Assembly (NCBI GenBank): GCA_030435675.1
Contig: CM059621.1
Span: 16,988,001-17,052,000, forward strand
Source of the DNA: Steinernema hermaphroditum
Taxonomy: Eukaryota; Nematoda; Chromadorea; Rhabditida; Steinernematidae
Length of the DNA stretch: 64,000 nt
Reading direction: 5' to 3'
Shown here: positions 32,867 through 42,813 of the stretch, piece after piece
How positions within the stretch are numbered: position 1 is the first letter of the stretch
Layout of the letters: every line of letters begins with the position of its first letter
Translations under genes and position numbers: made by a program
Notes under the pieces: model-generated
What the model was told of the DNA's origin: nothing
What the model saw: only the letters and a program-made list of their open reading frames with translations
Database searches by the model: none

Positions 32867-33499
32867 ATGACAGTCATGCGCGGCGCAGAAGCACTTTGCG
32901 GGGTTCCGTTGGCTCCGGAGTGTGACAAAAGGATTCTGCTTTACTGTATAATTTGTAGAGAAACTGCATTAGACACGAACTGTCTGCCAAAGTTTCGGGG
33001 AGTTCGTCGATCCCTGTTAAACGAAAAAATCGGCTTTTATTTTCTGAAGATCTTGTATATCCATCTATTCGGCGCGTACTGGAAAAAAGCTAAAAGCACA
33101 ATACTCGCCTTCTTCCGTGTGCCACAGGCGGAGCCAGTAATACTTCCGTTCCCGTTTGTGGACGTCGGCGATCTGTGCCGCAAACAGCTCGTGACTGTCA
33201 GTCAGGTTTTCCAGAATTCCGAAGTCAAGCAGTGCGGCTACGGAATCGACAAATGCGATGGGGGCGGTCTCTATGGTTGGGAAGGCAAGCAATCACCCCT
33301 TCCGTTTCCGTCAACATGCAAACAATCGCACGTCAATATTAAACACGAATCCCGGACAACCGTGATGAAGCGATCGGACGAAGAGCACAACGATCAGAAG
33401 AAAACTGGAGCACCCCACGAAACTCTAAACAACAATACACAGAAACCACAGGATGACAACTTTTATGTCCAACAAACGATACACAGGCGGCTCTTATGA
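32867..33499 (+). CDS. possible 210-residue protein, unrecognised
   Basis: An uninterrupted frame of 210 codons from ATG 32867. The composition is mixed, with Cys scattered in the N-terminal half and a hydrophilic Lys/Gln/Asn-rich end. No domain is recognised. The minus strand over 33065-33292 is also open and gives a plausible peptide (ALLDFGILENLTDSHELFAA, YYWLRLWHTEEGEY), so the real gene, if any, may be on the other strand. Low support either way. Confidence 0.25.
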   Translation: MTVMRGAEALCGVPLAPECDKRILLYCIICRETALDTNCLPKFRGVRRSLLNEKIGFYFLKILYIHLFGAYWKKAKSTILAFFRVPQAEPVILPFPFVDVGDLCRKQLVTVSQVFQNSEVKQCGYGIDKCDGGGLYGWEGKQSPLPFPSTCKQSHVNIKHESRTTVMKRSDEEHNDQKKTGAPHETLNNNTQKPQDDNFYVQQTIHRRLL

Positions 33500-33516
33500 G
33501 AACCATACGAGAAGAC

Positions 33517-33948
33517 TTAGAAGCGTTCGCCACGGATACGGCGGGCGAGCTGGATGTCACGCGGCATGATGGTCACACGCTTGGCGTGGATGGCACACAG
33601 ATTGGTGTCTTCGAAAATTCCGACGAGATAGGCTTCAGCAGCTTCTTGGAGGGCGAGGACGGCTGACGACTGGAAGCGCAGATCAGTCTTGAAGTCTTGA
33701 GCGATTTCGCGGACCAGGCGCTGGAAGGGGAGCTTGCGAAGCAGCAGGTCCGTGGATTTCTGGTACTTGCGGATTTCGCGCAGAGCCACTGTTCCAGGGC
33801 GGTAGCGGTGGGGCTTCTTGATCGATCCGACGGGAGGTGCGGTCTTGCGTGCAGCTTTTGTGGCCAAGTTTTTACGTCCGGTAGTCGGTTTTCCTCCGTT
33901 CTTGCCACCGGGGACGCTCTTGTGCGCTGTTTGCTTGGTACGAGCCAT
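33517..33948 (-). CDS. histone H3 variant with 7-residue tail insertion
   Basis: Intronless, 143 residues with Met against the usual 136. The fold is H3: [57 protein letters not shown], ending RRIRGERF (canonical ERA). The tail keeps ARTKQTA, K9, S10, the ATKAARK block around K27, and KKPHRYRPG. It has His for Arg8 and Val for Thr11, and the K14-K18 segment is expanded to [14 protein letters not shown], adding an extra GGK. Core residues [11 protein letters not shown] lie between H3.2 and H3.3 types. The ATG follows TTTCAGAA, so the mRNA is probably trans-spliced. No histone 3' stem-loop is visible. Both points suggest a replication-independent variant packaging DNA in nucleosomes. Confidence 0.95.
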   Translation of the reverse strand: MARTKQTAHKSVPGGKNGGKPTTGRKNLATKAARKTAPPVGSIKKPHRYRPGTVALREIRKYQKSTDLLLRKLPFQRLVREIAQDFKTDLRFQSSAVLALQEAAEAYLVGIFEDTNLCAIHAKRVTIMPRDIQLARRIRGERF

Positions 33949-34661
33949 TTCTGAAATCAGATTGATAAATTGACACAAGAAGCACAATGAGCGCGAACGG
34001 GTTTACACGGGTAAAACGGACAAGAGTTCGTAACGAAATTCAGACACCATCATAGACAACGGTGCGATCGAATAGACGTCTAGACGAGGATTTCGGATAA
34101 ACGCAGATAATCTCAGATTCGGAATGATGTTCCATTGCTCATCAAAGCAACGCTAGGCAAAGTGGGTCATGCGGACAACTCTGTAATCGTCGTTTCGAGA
34201 ACCGCAAAATTCAAAATTCAAATACCGTCTAACTGGAAACACCACACATTCCCCTACAAATTCGAAACCGGTCAAAAAGTCGGTCTTCTGTAGGCTGACC
34301 AAAAATCGACTTCTCGTTGGGATTCCAACGATCCATTGGGAAGGCTACGACTATCCAGATATGATTGGCAACCTTCATGTGCTCCAGTGGATTCGCGAGC
34401 GCACCGACGAGACCATCATGTTCGAGTAAAATCCCACAGCTCAATTCTTCTGTCTCGAACAACCCAAGACCCTAACCACACTTCCTGAAGGAGAGGATTA
34501 TTTATACGAACCACCCGTGCACGGACATTGCACCAGAACAGACCCTCTTCACATGTTTTATTCACACAGCATATTATAGGCCAGATATAGGAAATGTATC
34601 ATATAAAAACAATATAATTAACATATAAGCAGTTCTGTCTTCTTCACGTCGGAAGGCACGC

Positions 34662-35743
34662 TCAGCTTGAGTCTTCGCCAAAAGTTGCACCTTCGCGTAC
34701 TTCAAAGGCGTCCTCTTGCATACTGTCCACGTTGTCTCCAGGGTGAATGAACAGGCATTTCGCGCCATAAGGACAACTGCCGTATTCTTCGATCTTGTTG
34801 CAGAACTTCGTTTTGAACTTCTGTTCGTTAATCTAAACAGTGTGAGGTTAGTTATACAAAGTAAAAATGAAATTACTACACGTTGCGGCTGGTGACGGCG
34901 GCGCAACTCTTCTTCCCCATGCGCAAAACGACAACGGTCACCATAAGTGCATTCTCCTGAGTTACGGAACGCCTCGCATTGCATCGTCTTGTACACCGAT
35001 CGGCGATAGGACTAAAAATAACTCATCGGTCTCTAACAGCTGCAATTTCCAGTATTACAGTATCGCGGCGAGGTGCTGATCCAGAAGCTGACGAGTGGAA
35101 TGAAGCATAACTGCTGGTGAAATCGCCCATACCTGTTCCATGGTGCCCGTAGTTTCCACCGAACGTTCTAAACAACGCACTTATTCATATGACGATGGGA
35201 AAGTCCATGGACATACTGCATGAACTGGTTGGCACTTCCACGTGGACCACGTCGATTGGATCCGACGGACATGTGAGGGTTGCCGGCCCGACGATACCGT
35301 GGACGAGCGTCCACCGATCTGGAGAAACCATTTCTTGGCTGGCGTTCAGCAGTCGAGTCACGGCCACGGTGCGACTGGTGCATATCTTCTTGAGCATGGA
35401 TAGCAGCGGGCAGCGCGGGAATGTCAAGAGGAACGGGCATCAGCTGCTCCATGGATGGAGGGTAATAGACAATGCCTTGCTGTTGCGGGAATCCTTGAAA
35501 GGGGGCCATGGACGGACCTAAACAGAAAATAATTATTCGAGTGGACAGAACCAATGTCTCACCATAGATCGCACATCCAACGTTGAGCAGATGGAGAGGT
35601 GCGTCAGCCGACGTGTACACCGGGAAGAAGCCTCCACAGCCGTCTTCGGCCAAGCTGACGATCATGCCCGATGGAGGCGATGCGGGAAACTCGAACAGCG
35701 ATGGGAGGTTACCCACCTCGTTCGGCGTGATCACTTGACTCAT
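34662..35743 (-). CDS. tandem CCCH zinc-finger RNA-binding protein
   Basis: The first exon, from ATG 35743 (SQVITPNEVGNLPSLFEF), and a Pro/Gln/Arg-rich second exon are followed by two C-x8-C-x5-C-x3-H fingers separated by one intron: CEAFRNSGECTYGDRCRFAH near 34920-34980 and CNKIEEYGSCPYGAKCLFIH near 34740-34800. Each is led by the family's YKT/FKTKF motif. This is the TTP/OMA/POS-1/MEX-5 arrangement, which binds AU-rich elements in 3' UTRs to control mRNA stability or translation; in nematodes many members act in oocytes and early embryos. The joins between about 34990 and 35190 are uncertain, because the second exon runs into a TAG just before a possible acceptor. The end is acidic (DAFEVREGATFGEDSS). 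Confidence 0.8.
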
Positions 35744-36760
35744 TACGGCGGTTTGCAGCAATCGTCACTCAAGGATGGGAGCCGACACGGCGCCGAGCCA
35801 CTTGTGGGAATGGAGCACAATGATACTCAGCAATCGAGACGGGACCAACCGCTCTAATTATCTTGATCTGGAAAGTTCGCACTGGGAGATTTTACTTCAG
35901 ACTTTCAGTCCCTGTCTGTCACTAGGTAGCTGCAGAAACGCTTGCAAATCCATTTCTATATATGGGTCGTTCCCTCGAAATCGGTTGAACATAGGGCGCC
36001 TTTTCCCTATTTTTGCACAAGTGACGAAATGATTCAGATCATGTCATTTCATATTTCTCCACCCACTTGAAATGAACTGGCGACGCTACATTACTTGATG
36101 ATAGATCGTGTCTTTTCTCGATCAAATCGCATTATTGCATGATTCCAGGTTTGCTTCTCTCCAACGTGCGCTATTTACTCGCAGTCACAAAGAAGACACG
36201 ATTCTGCGAATGTATTTAGATATATAATCTCCTCTTGCCACTGCTTCTCGACCGTTTCTATTCGAAAATTTGGTGGCCAAGATGTCAACGGCTGAAAATT
36301 CCAGTCACTGTGTCTATACTGTTGCAGAGCCGCCTGTCCTTGCAACTTTATTCATTTCATTTCATTTCATTTTATTTCATTTATTAACTATCTCAGTTCA
36401 CATCGAACGTAGCGTTCACAATATAATGACCAATCGGTATTAGATGCTTCATTCCAGCGGCCTGGTAGTATCTTGAAATCGTCAGCCCATCGTACTCGAG
36501 GTCTTCCGGTTGGACGTTTCGCGTCATCGCAGTCGTTCGTTACTTTCCATAAAGTGACTTCTTGGGTACTTTATTCATGTGTCTCTTTTTCTCAAAACGG
36601 TCGAACATGGAGCCTGTTTTCGTATTTTCTGGTGATTTTGACATCCGCGTCTTCTATCGAAAAAAGCGAAAAAAAGTAGCCTTATTAAAAGCTGTTTGTT
36701 GTGCTATTGTGTGTTACATCTTCGTTGTTCTCGCTATTTAATTTGTTCAACTTTCAGGCC
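35744..36760. other. 1-kb intergenic region with a CATTT microsatellite
   Basis: No gene is recognised. At about 36348-36382 there are seven near-perfect TTTCA/CATTT pentamers. The last 20 bp before 36761 are T-rich and end in CTTTCAG, the trans-splice acceptor of the next gene. Confidence 0.45.
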
Positions 36761-37170
36761 ATGTTTGCTCTAAGCCGTTCGCTTGTGAGGGTCGCCGCCC
36801 AGCAGACCTCGAGAACCCGGACGCTGCATAAGGGCGTCCAGAGCACCCCTTCCTTCCGAGGTGTGTTGTTCGTCAGTTGATCATTATTGTAAACGGATTG
36901 TATTCAGTCCACGAAGAAGAAGTAGGCGGTGTGAAGCAGCGATTCAATTACAGATCCGAAATTGTCGACAGTTGGAAACTGGACCGTTCGCACCGTAACG
37001 TATGGGTGTCTTTTGCCTTCATTATCATCATTGGATTCACCGCGTTCATTTACGTCAAAGGCACCGTAATCGAAGGACGAAAAGAAGAAATGATGGAACG
37101 TGATCGTATGCGCAGGGAAATGAAACTTTCCGGCGCAGGGCGTAAGAAGATCAGTATTGTCGCAGATTGA
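36761..37170 (+). CDS. small single-pass protein, probable mitochondrial inner membrane
   Basis: Two exons (36761-36860 and 36908-37170) encode 120 residues. The N-terminus is rich in Arg/Ser/Thr and free of acid residues (ALSRSLVRVAAQQTSRTRTL), like a mitochondrial presequence. After the intron comes a charged segment, one transmembrane helix (VWVSFAFIIIIGFTAFIYV) and a strongly charged C-terminal helix (EGRKEEMMERDRMRRE). The size and layout are those of respiratory-chain accessory subunits or assembly factors, but I cannot name the family. The ATG lies three bases behind CTTTCAG. LIN-52 starts 159 nt downstream on the same strand with its own acceptor, so the two are probably an operon. 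Confidence 0.7.
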
Positions 37171-37329
37171 TATTGTTTGTTCTGCTTTATATCGAACTGT
37201 AGTGTTTAGTGAAAAAAAGAATAACTTGCGATTTAGTTTGGTGCGTGCTTTGCTTTTGTTTCAATCATCTGTGTACCTCAGAAATCAGCATGTCTATGGT
37301 TAAACTGTCCGTCTCTACGGTTTCAGACA

Positions 37330-37808
37330 ATGAATGATCTCAACTGCCACGAGAAGTTGGGCAGTGACTCAATGGAGGAGGGTCGTGCCCCGGGAACGAA
37401 ATCGGATTCCTCCCAGAGTTCAAACCCGGTTCAAACGGTGGGTTTATCAATCGTGCTCTTTGTCTGCATGTTCGATTTGCAGTCTTTCAGTCAAAAGCCC
37501 GTCTATGAACGTCGTTTCGGAGCCGAACTCACCGGAGAAGACGTGCATCTGATCAACGGTGTTGCTAATTTTATGCCTCACAATCGATGTGAATCTTTTA
37601 GAGCTGGGCAAGCTGCCGAAGGAGGAGCTTCTGAACCGGGTCAATAATCTCCGCAACACCGTCTTCGTCTTGGACCAAGAACAGGGTACGCACTTCAGTA
37701 AGGCGTAGTTATCTCATAAATTTTCCAGAGTATCAACTGACTCGGGCCAGACTCATGGGTATCGACACGACGCCAAAGCCAACACCTATCAAGAAAGAAA
37801 ACCCGTAG
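37330..37808 (+). CDS. lin-52: LIN-52, MuvB/DREAM complex subunit
   Basis: Four short exons with introns near 37438-37481, 37559-37601 and 37685-37728. Aligned to human LIN52, the GEDVHLINELGKLPKEELL block matches DDIDMLKELGSLTTANLM, followed by RVNNLRNTVFVLDQEQEYQL and a Lys/Pro tail ending KKENP. LIN-52 bridges LIN-9/LIN-54 of MuvB to the Rb-like pocket protein, and DREAM represses cell-cycle and germline genes. The N-terminal part is Ser-rich (SDSSQSSNP), where the vertebrate protein carries its pocket-binding phosphosite; that site is not confidently placed here. TTTCAGACA precedes the ATG. An inverted copy of the last two exons forms the end of the dynactin gene at 38683-39862. Confidence 0.85.
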
Positions 37809-38682
37809 CCGCCCTCTACGCAAGTATATTTCACTTTACATATGTTTTGTTCTGCTTTATTATTTTAAATTTCGATTTTTCTTGAGGCCATAACTGGACT
37901 GTCGCACAGGGTTTACGCTAGACATCATTGGGTTGTGACTGCCATAACACTGGACTGCTGACGCGGCTACCACTCGTCGGTGGTAAAAAAAGGGAGTAGC
38001 TTCGGCGCTCGTTCTGTACCGTTGGGGCGCTGTGGACAGCCATTGGTGGTCGTCGCGAATGAAGAGAGCTATTTACGAAAGAAAAGTTCGAACTTCAGGA
38101 GTGCTGTCCTTGCGTTCTGCTGGGCGTTCTCGTCATGGAGCAGGTCGCGGAGGTGAAGGGCTCGGTCTTTGACGTTGGACAGCGTCGCCTTCAGCGAATT
38201 CAATGTGCGGGTGGTAGCGCTGGCGAATGGCAGTGGAAATCGCTGCTTCGGTGGTCGATTGGTGAAGTTGGGGGTCACACAGGGGAAGGCGTCACAGCAG
38301 CGTCGGAGGCGGCCGTGAAGAAGACAAAGGTTTCGGAGGCGAAACGGTGGAGCGGAGGGGAGGGTGGCTCTTAGAGAGTCGATGCACCAAAATGTGGGCC
38401 GTCCCCTTAACTACAAGAATTTTGGCGCGAAAGGGAGAACGAGGAGGCAGATCTGAGGGACGCGGGGAGAACTTGGAGCTTGACGTCTGTCGACGATAGG
38501 AAGACGGCGCAACAGTGCAGGCGCCAAAGGGCAAAACATAGACATCTTCTCGTTGACACCGTCCGACACCTCCCTCTGGCGAGGACCCACCCCTCGGAAT
38601 ACCACAAGCACAAGTTATTGTAAACACAATTAAATCCACAAAAACAAACAAAACAAAACTTATGCAAAACAAAATAGGGTCA
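37809..38682. other. spacer between LIN-52 and the dynactin chimera
   Basis: No gene is confidently recognised. A minus-strand frame ending at 38069 (about 70 residues, with SLKATLSNVKDRALHLRDLL) looks protein-like and helical and might be the last exon of a small gene. Upstream of it a Pro/Ser-rich frame runs to about 38670. The spacer lies inside the inverted pair of LIN-52 3' ends. Confidence 0.3.
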
Positions 38683-39862
38683 CTACGGCTTTTCTTCCAC
38701 GGTAGGCGCTATCTTCGTGTCGATACCCATGATCCTAGCCCGAGCCAGTTGATACTCTGGAAAATGCAGGATATAACTGCGCCTTACTGAAGTGCCTACC
38801 TTGATCTTGATCCAAGTCGAAGACGGTGTTACGGAGATTACTGACCCGGTTAAGAAGACCAGGAACAAAATCGAGCAGCAAACACTGAAAAAACAATCAT
38901 CTTACACGCAGAGAATCATGGAATTCAAACCTGGATCCTAAACTTTATACACGATGGGCTGTACTCGGGCTTATACAACAATTTTTCACAGTCAGAGCAC
39001 CTGACCGCACGCTTCCCTGCCAGCTTTATGCGGTTCGGATATAGCGGCTTATCCTTGGAAAACAGTTGATTCATCGTTTGGCTCAATGTCCTCGTTTCAC
39101 AGAACGGGGAGGTGAACACCTTCTCATCGAGCTCTGGAAAAGACGAAATAAACAATCTGCTGAATCGGGGGTGAATGCACCTGGCACGTCTTCCGTAGGC
39201 TCCATGCCGCGCACCATTGGTTTAAGTGGTTCGGAAAGAGCTTTTCGACGAGCTTCGTACATTTCTTGCAGTTTGTAGCGATTAGTGTTCAAAGTTCCGC
39301 GGTTTGAGCGCCTAAAAGGAACTTATATTTATCAGCTGCTACACGAAAACACCTCACCTTATGTTCGCATACTTCAGCTTGCGCTTCTCGGCCTTTTCTC
39401 TCGCCGAATGCAGCCTCAGCTGTTCCATCGCGTTGTTCAGCACACTGTCGCACGGGTGAGTGTGCTGCGGCCACACAGCCGAATTCGCTTGATCCGCCAG
39501 TCCAACATCACGAGTGGTCCACTTGCATGTGCCACAGCGTAGGTGGTAGAGTTCACCCTCCAGGCATGTTGTGAGGCTTGAATCTGAACAGTTTAACTGT
39601 TTATATACTTCGCTGGTAACGTCAACTCACCACAGAGTGGACACGACTTGCACGTCCGGCACTCGTATCGGCGGTTCTTCGCGTCTCCAAGCGGTACATT
39701 CTCAAGACACGCTGGACAGTAGATAAAGTCGACTTCATCAACGACGCACCATCTGCACTTCGGCTTCACACAGCTGCGGCAGAAGTACAGAGCATCCAGC
39801 GGTGACAGCTGGCCACAGGAACACTTGCACTTCACTCGTTTCGTGTTCAGGAGATAGCTCAT
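38683..39862 (-). CDS. dynactin p62 (DCTN4) truncated and fused in frame to a LIN-52 C-terminus
   Basis: Dynactin p62 caps the pointed-end complex of dynactin, the dynein cofactor. The start ATG at 39862 follows TTTCAGGC. The Cys-rich RING-like part is present (LYFCRSCVKPKCRWC, VDFIYCPACLENVPLGDAK, CRTCKSCPLCG), then RCGTCKWTTRDVGLAD, a coiled linker, and LYPNRIKLAGKRAVRCSDCEKLL with SPSCIKFRIQ, matching the family's IKFKIQ. Family members then continue for about 150-170 residues of beta-rich domain. Here a GTTTGA...TTTTTTCAG intron joins in phase to CLLLDFVPGLLNRVSNLRNT, QEYQLARARIMGIDT and a stop, which is the C-terminus of LIN-52. The intron inside this part is also homologous to the LIN-52 intron. 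The true p62 C-terminus is not seen nearby. Confidence 0.85.
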
Positions 39863-40076
39863 GCCTGAAAGATGCAATATGATCAATACGCAGTTCATGG
39901 AAGTGATGGGTGCGTTTCGTCAGCTCGATATTTGCAGTCAAAGATACGTCACCATGGATGGAGATACACGAGATTAAATAAAAGCGACGGAAACAAAATT
40001 ACGAGCAGATCAAACGAAAGAGCGTTCCGCGCACGGTTGAACACTGCTTTATTTCTTTTCAATACGACATAAAGAT

Positions 40077-41002
40077 TCAGATTAGGGCGTTGTTCTCATT
40101 TTCGTCCTCATCCTCTTCCTTTAATTCTGGCTTCTTCTTTTTCGGATTCTTTTTCTCCACAGGGATGCCCGCCGCCACTTTTTTCATCCAATCGACTGAC
40201 TTCGCGTTCGTGTAGTACATGCGGCATTCGTTCTCCTTGAAGGTGAGCTTCTTGTTCGGGTCGATCTCTCCGATCTCCACCTTGTCCATTTCATGATCCG
40301 AACCCATCTCTTCGATCTCCTTCTCCATCTGCTTCTGTCGCTGCGAATTCTGGAGGTATTCCTTTTTCACGAGCGCTTCGTTGATCACCGGAGGTGGGGA
40401 TTTCTTCTCTGGCGGCTTTCCGACCTTTTGCTTTTTCTTATCATCACGATCCTTTGATGCATCAGAAGACTCGTTGGTCTTCTTCCCTTTGTTCCTGTCA
40501 TCAAAATCCGTCTTTTCCGTTTTTTTCTGCTCGCTTGATCCCTCGTTTTTGTCCTTTACACTTTTGCAGGATTTCGCTTTCAAAGCGACCGATTCTTTCC
40601 TCGATTTAAGAGTCTTGTCACTTTGCGTTATATCCATTCGGCCCTATAATAAGCATTATCACTGCAAGTGTTCGAAAACCATTGACTTGCCGACTTTTTC
40701 GAACAGCTCTTCTCCTTAGACGTTTTCTCATTTGGCGCGCCTTGTGGTTGTTGAACCCTCGGCACCGCCAAAGCAGCAAGAGGTTTCTGTGCCTTCTGCG
40801 GATCGCACGGCATCTCCGTCGGCTTCTTCTGAGATTTTGTTTTTCCAGCGCAAGTGTTCAGGACGTACGGCAGCAGAAGCACCGGGATGACGGTGAAGCA
40901 TGCCAGGATCGGCATGGCTGACAGCTTCCGACGTTGAACCGAAGGCAGATGTTGCGAAGAACGACTGGCCGCGACTATCAATGATACAACGTCTGACCGC
41001 AT
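40077..41002 (-). CDS. membrane protein with long Lys/Glu-rich tail, unknown family
   Basis: The upstream frame (ATG 41002) has a hydrophobic segment (MPILACFTVIPVLLLPYVLN) after a basic N-terminus, followed by Lys/Pro-rich sequence. The downstream frame, ending at 40077, is highly charged: many KKK, DRDDKKKQK and EEDEDENE runs, with a short conserved-looking core near KLTFKENECRMYY. The two can be joined by a GC-AG intron around 40640-40690 (acceptor TTATAG), which keeps frame; otherwise they are two small genes. A single-pass protein with a disordered cytoplasmic or nuclear tail is the best description. No function is proposed. Confidence 0.5.
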
Positions 41003-41451
41003 CCGACTTGTCGAACGTTTAAATGGCTTCTGGAACGTCTACATGCGGAAAAGTCTGTCTGCATCCACCTTTCCTGCAACATTTTGGTACTGATTCATTG
41101 TCAATGCGAAAAGATGAGCGATCGGTTTAGTTGGCTTGATCTCACCACGATGTACTTTAAGAGATGTACTGTATAATTCATATAGGGAATTTCTTCCGAT
41201 GAATATCTCATCGGTTCTGCGGAACTGTCTGGGAGGCAAGTTGCTTGCGCGTGCCCTCATTTTCATATTGATCCCTCGTCGGTGTCGGTTTTTTGTTTAG
41301 TGAGTTTCGAGAGTGATTAATAAGTTCTAGTTTTGTGAAATTTCTCGTTTTTAAGAATGTGTGCTTTATAAATAGGGAGGCCAACTTTTCTTCATAAATT
41401 TTATCGTCAATCAATCACAGCGCATCACAGAAATGTTTTACAGAATGGGTT
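41003..41451. other. 0.45-kb intergenic region
   Basis: AT-rich. A short minus-strand frame at 41039-41266 is open but not recognisable. No repeat was seen. Confidence 0.4.
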
Positions 41452-42813
41452 TTAACGGCGACGCAGAGTCCCCGGAGTGCGGTTCGGCTTCTTCTTCTCT
41501 TTCTCGAACTGTTCCCTTTCGATTTGGTTCTGTAGCTTTTCTCTGCGCGCTTCGGCCCTTACCTCCTCAACCGTTTTGGGTCCTTTGTGTGCCTGCGACT
41601 TTCTGGGTTCCCACTTATTGTTTTTCAGCTCCACCAGGTCCTTAATGGCAAAACGAATCCTGTTGCAGAAGGTGGTTGCGTGATGATCCAGGTAGCGGAC
41701 ATATTCGAGAAGGTTCAACTCTTTCTCAGCTTGCGTCTTGGCACACTTGGGAAGCTTCTTGCTCTGGAGTTCCTTCTGCGTCACCCAGCTCTTGCCGACA
41801 TCGGTTATCAGCTTGATGGCGCACTCGATGGCCGCTTCGTCGCCGTCTCGGGCGTCGCCGTTGGCCTTCAGAAGTGTCATTATGGCGAAGTTGATGACGC
41901 GAAGGTTGAGAAGGCCGTTACGGTAAAGTTGGGCGATGAGGCCGATGTTTCCAATGATGCGTCGACGCTCCTTCTTCGTCAATTCCTGGATTCTTTCCTC
42001 GATGACAGCTTTCTCCTTCTCTTCGGTCTTTTCAGAGATCTCATTTCGAAGGCCGGTGATCTTCTCTTCAAAGGCTAGCTTGCCCTCCGCCTCAAATGTC
42101 TTCTGGCATCTTCTAATGATGCTGGATTGAAAGGCGTTAGTGTTTGCGGTCTCCTTCTCTTTAGTGACTTGTCGAGCGCAAAGATCGCTATAGAGCGGAC
42201 AGAAGGTCGGCTCTTCGACGGCTTTGTCGAAGATGATGTCGACAACGGACGGGAGCACCTCGGCGTTCTTGTAGATGTCTTCCTCGAGGAACTTCTTCGC
42301 CAGGTCATCGAAAGTGGTCGGAGTGATTTTGTTTAGAAGTCCTCGAATCTCCTTGGCCTTCGCCTCCACAGGGTCCGTGTTGCCTCGGCGGGGTTTCCAT
42401 GCCTTCTCCGCCCAGTGGATAGGTGAAAGATCCTTCAGGGGACTCGAATGAGTGGGCACCTTCGGAGAGAGCCGCTCGTTGCGAGGATTCTGAACAGCAC
42501 GGGGCGGAACTTGACGGAAGGTATCATGCTTAAGCGCCTCCTGTTTCGAATCCTTCTGGAACCTGCGGTCCATAGGTTCCTGCTTCTTCTGGCCCCATCG
42601 GGGAGCGCGGAGCTCCTGGTTCTCCGAACCGAAGCGGCAAGGAGCAGAGCCGCTTGTTTTCTGCTGGCGCTTCCACTCTCGGGCGACAGGAGCACTGTCC
42701 AAATCGACTTTTAGATCCCGGAGGCGCTGAGCAAGCTTGGAATCGATGTGCGTCTTTTCGATAACAGCCTTGATGACGAGGGTTTCCTTCTTGGAGTAGA
42801 CAAGAGCGTTCAT
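41452..42813 (-). CDS. intronless eIF4G-like protein with MIF4G domain
   Basis: A single frame of 453 residues in a region where nearly every other gene has several introns. N-terminal residues 1-130 are basic and Gln/Arg-rich and include HWAEKAWKPRR, which matches the eIF4G segment just before MIF4G. The MIF4G helices follow (about 145-390): IRGLLNKITPTTFDDLAKKF, EPTFCPLYSDLCARQ, KKERRRIIGNIGLIAQLYRN, ATTFCNRIRFAIKDLVELKN. A charged coiled tail ends it. MIF4G of eIF4G binds the eIF4A helicase in translation initiation. There is no MA3 or W2 domain, and no exact eIF4E-binding YxxxxL-hydrophobic motif was found. It resembles a short eIF4G paralogue or retrocopy. It has no stops or shifts, so it is probably functional. 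Confidence 0.88.
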   Translation of the reverse strand: MNALVYSKKETLVIKAVIEKTHIDSKLAQRLRDLKVDLDSAPVAREWKRQQKTSGSAPCRFGSENQELRAPRWGQKKQEPMDRRFQKDSKQEALKHDTFRQVPPRAVQNPRNERLSPKVPTHSSPLKDLSPIHWAEKAWKPRRGNTDPVEAKAKEIRGLLNKITPTTFDDLAKKFLEEDIYKNAEVLPSVVDIIFDKAVEEPTFCPLYSDLCARQVTKEKETANTNAFQSSIIRRCQKTFEAEGKLAFEEKITGLRNEISEKTEEKEKAVIEERIQELTKKERRRIIGNIGLIAQLYRNGLLNLRVINFAIMTLLKANGDARDGDEAAIECAIKLITDVGKSWVTQKELQSKKLPKCAKTQAEKELNLLEYVRYLDHHATTFCNRIRFAIKDLVELKNNKWEPRKSQAHKGPKTVEEVRAEARREKLQNQIEREQFEKEKKKPNRTPGTLRRR

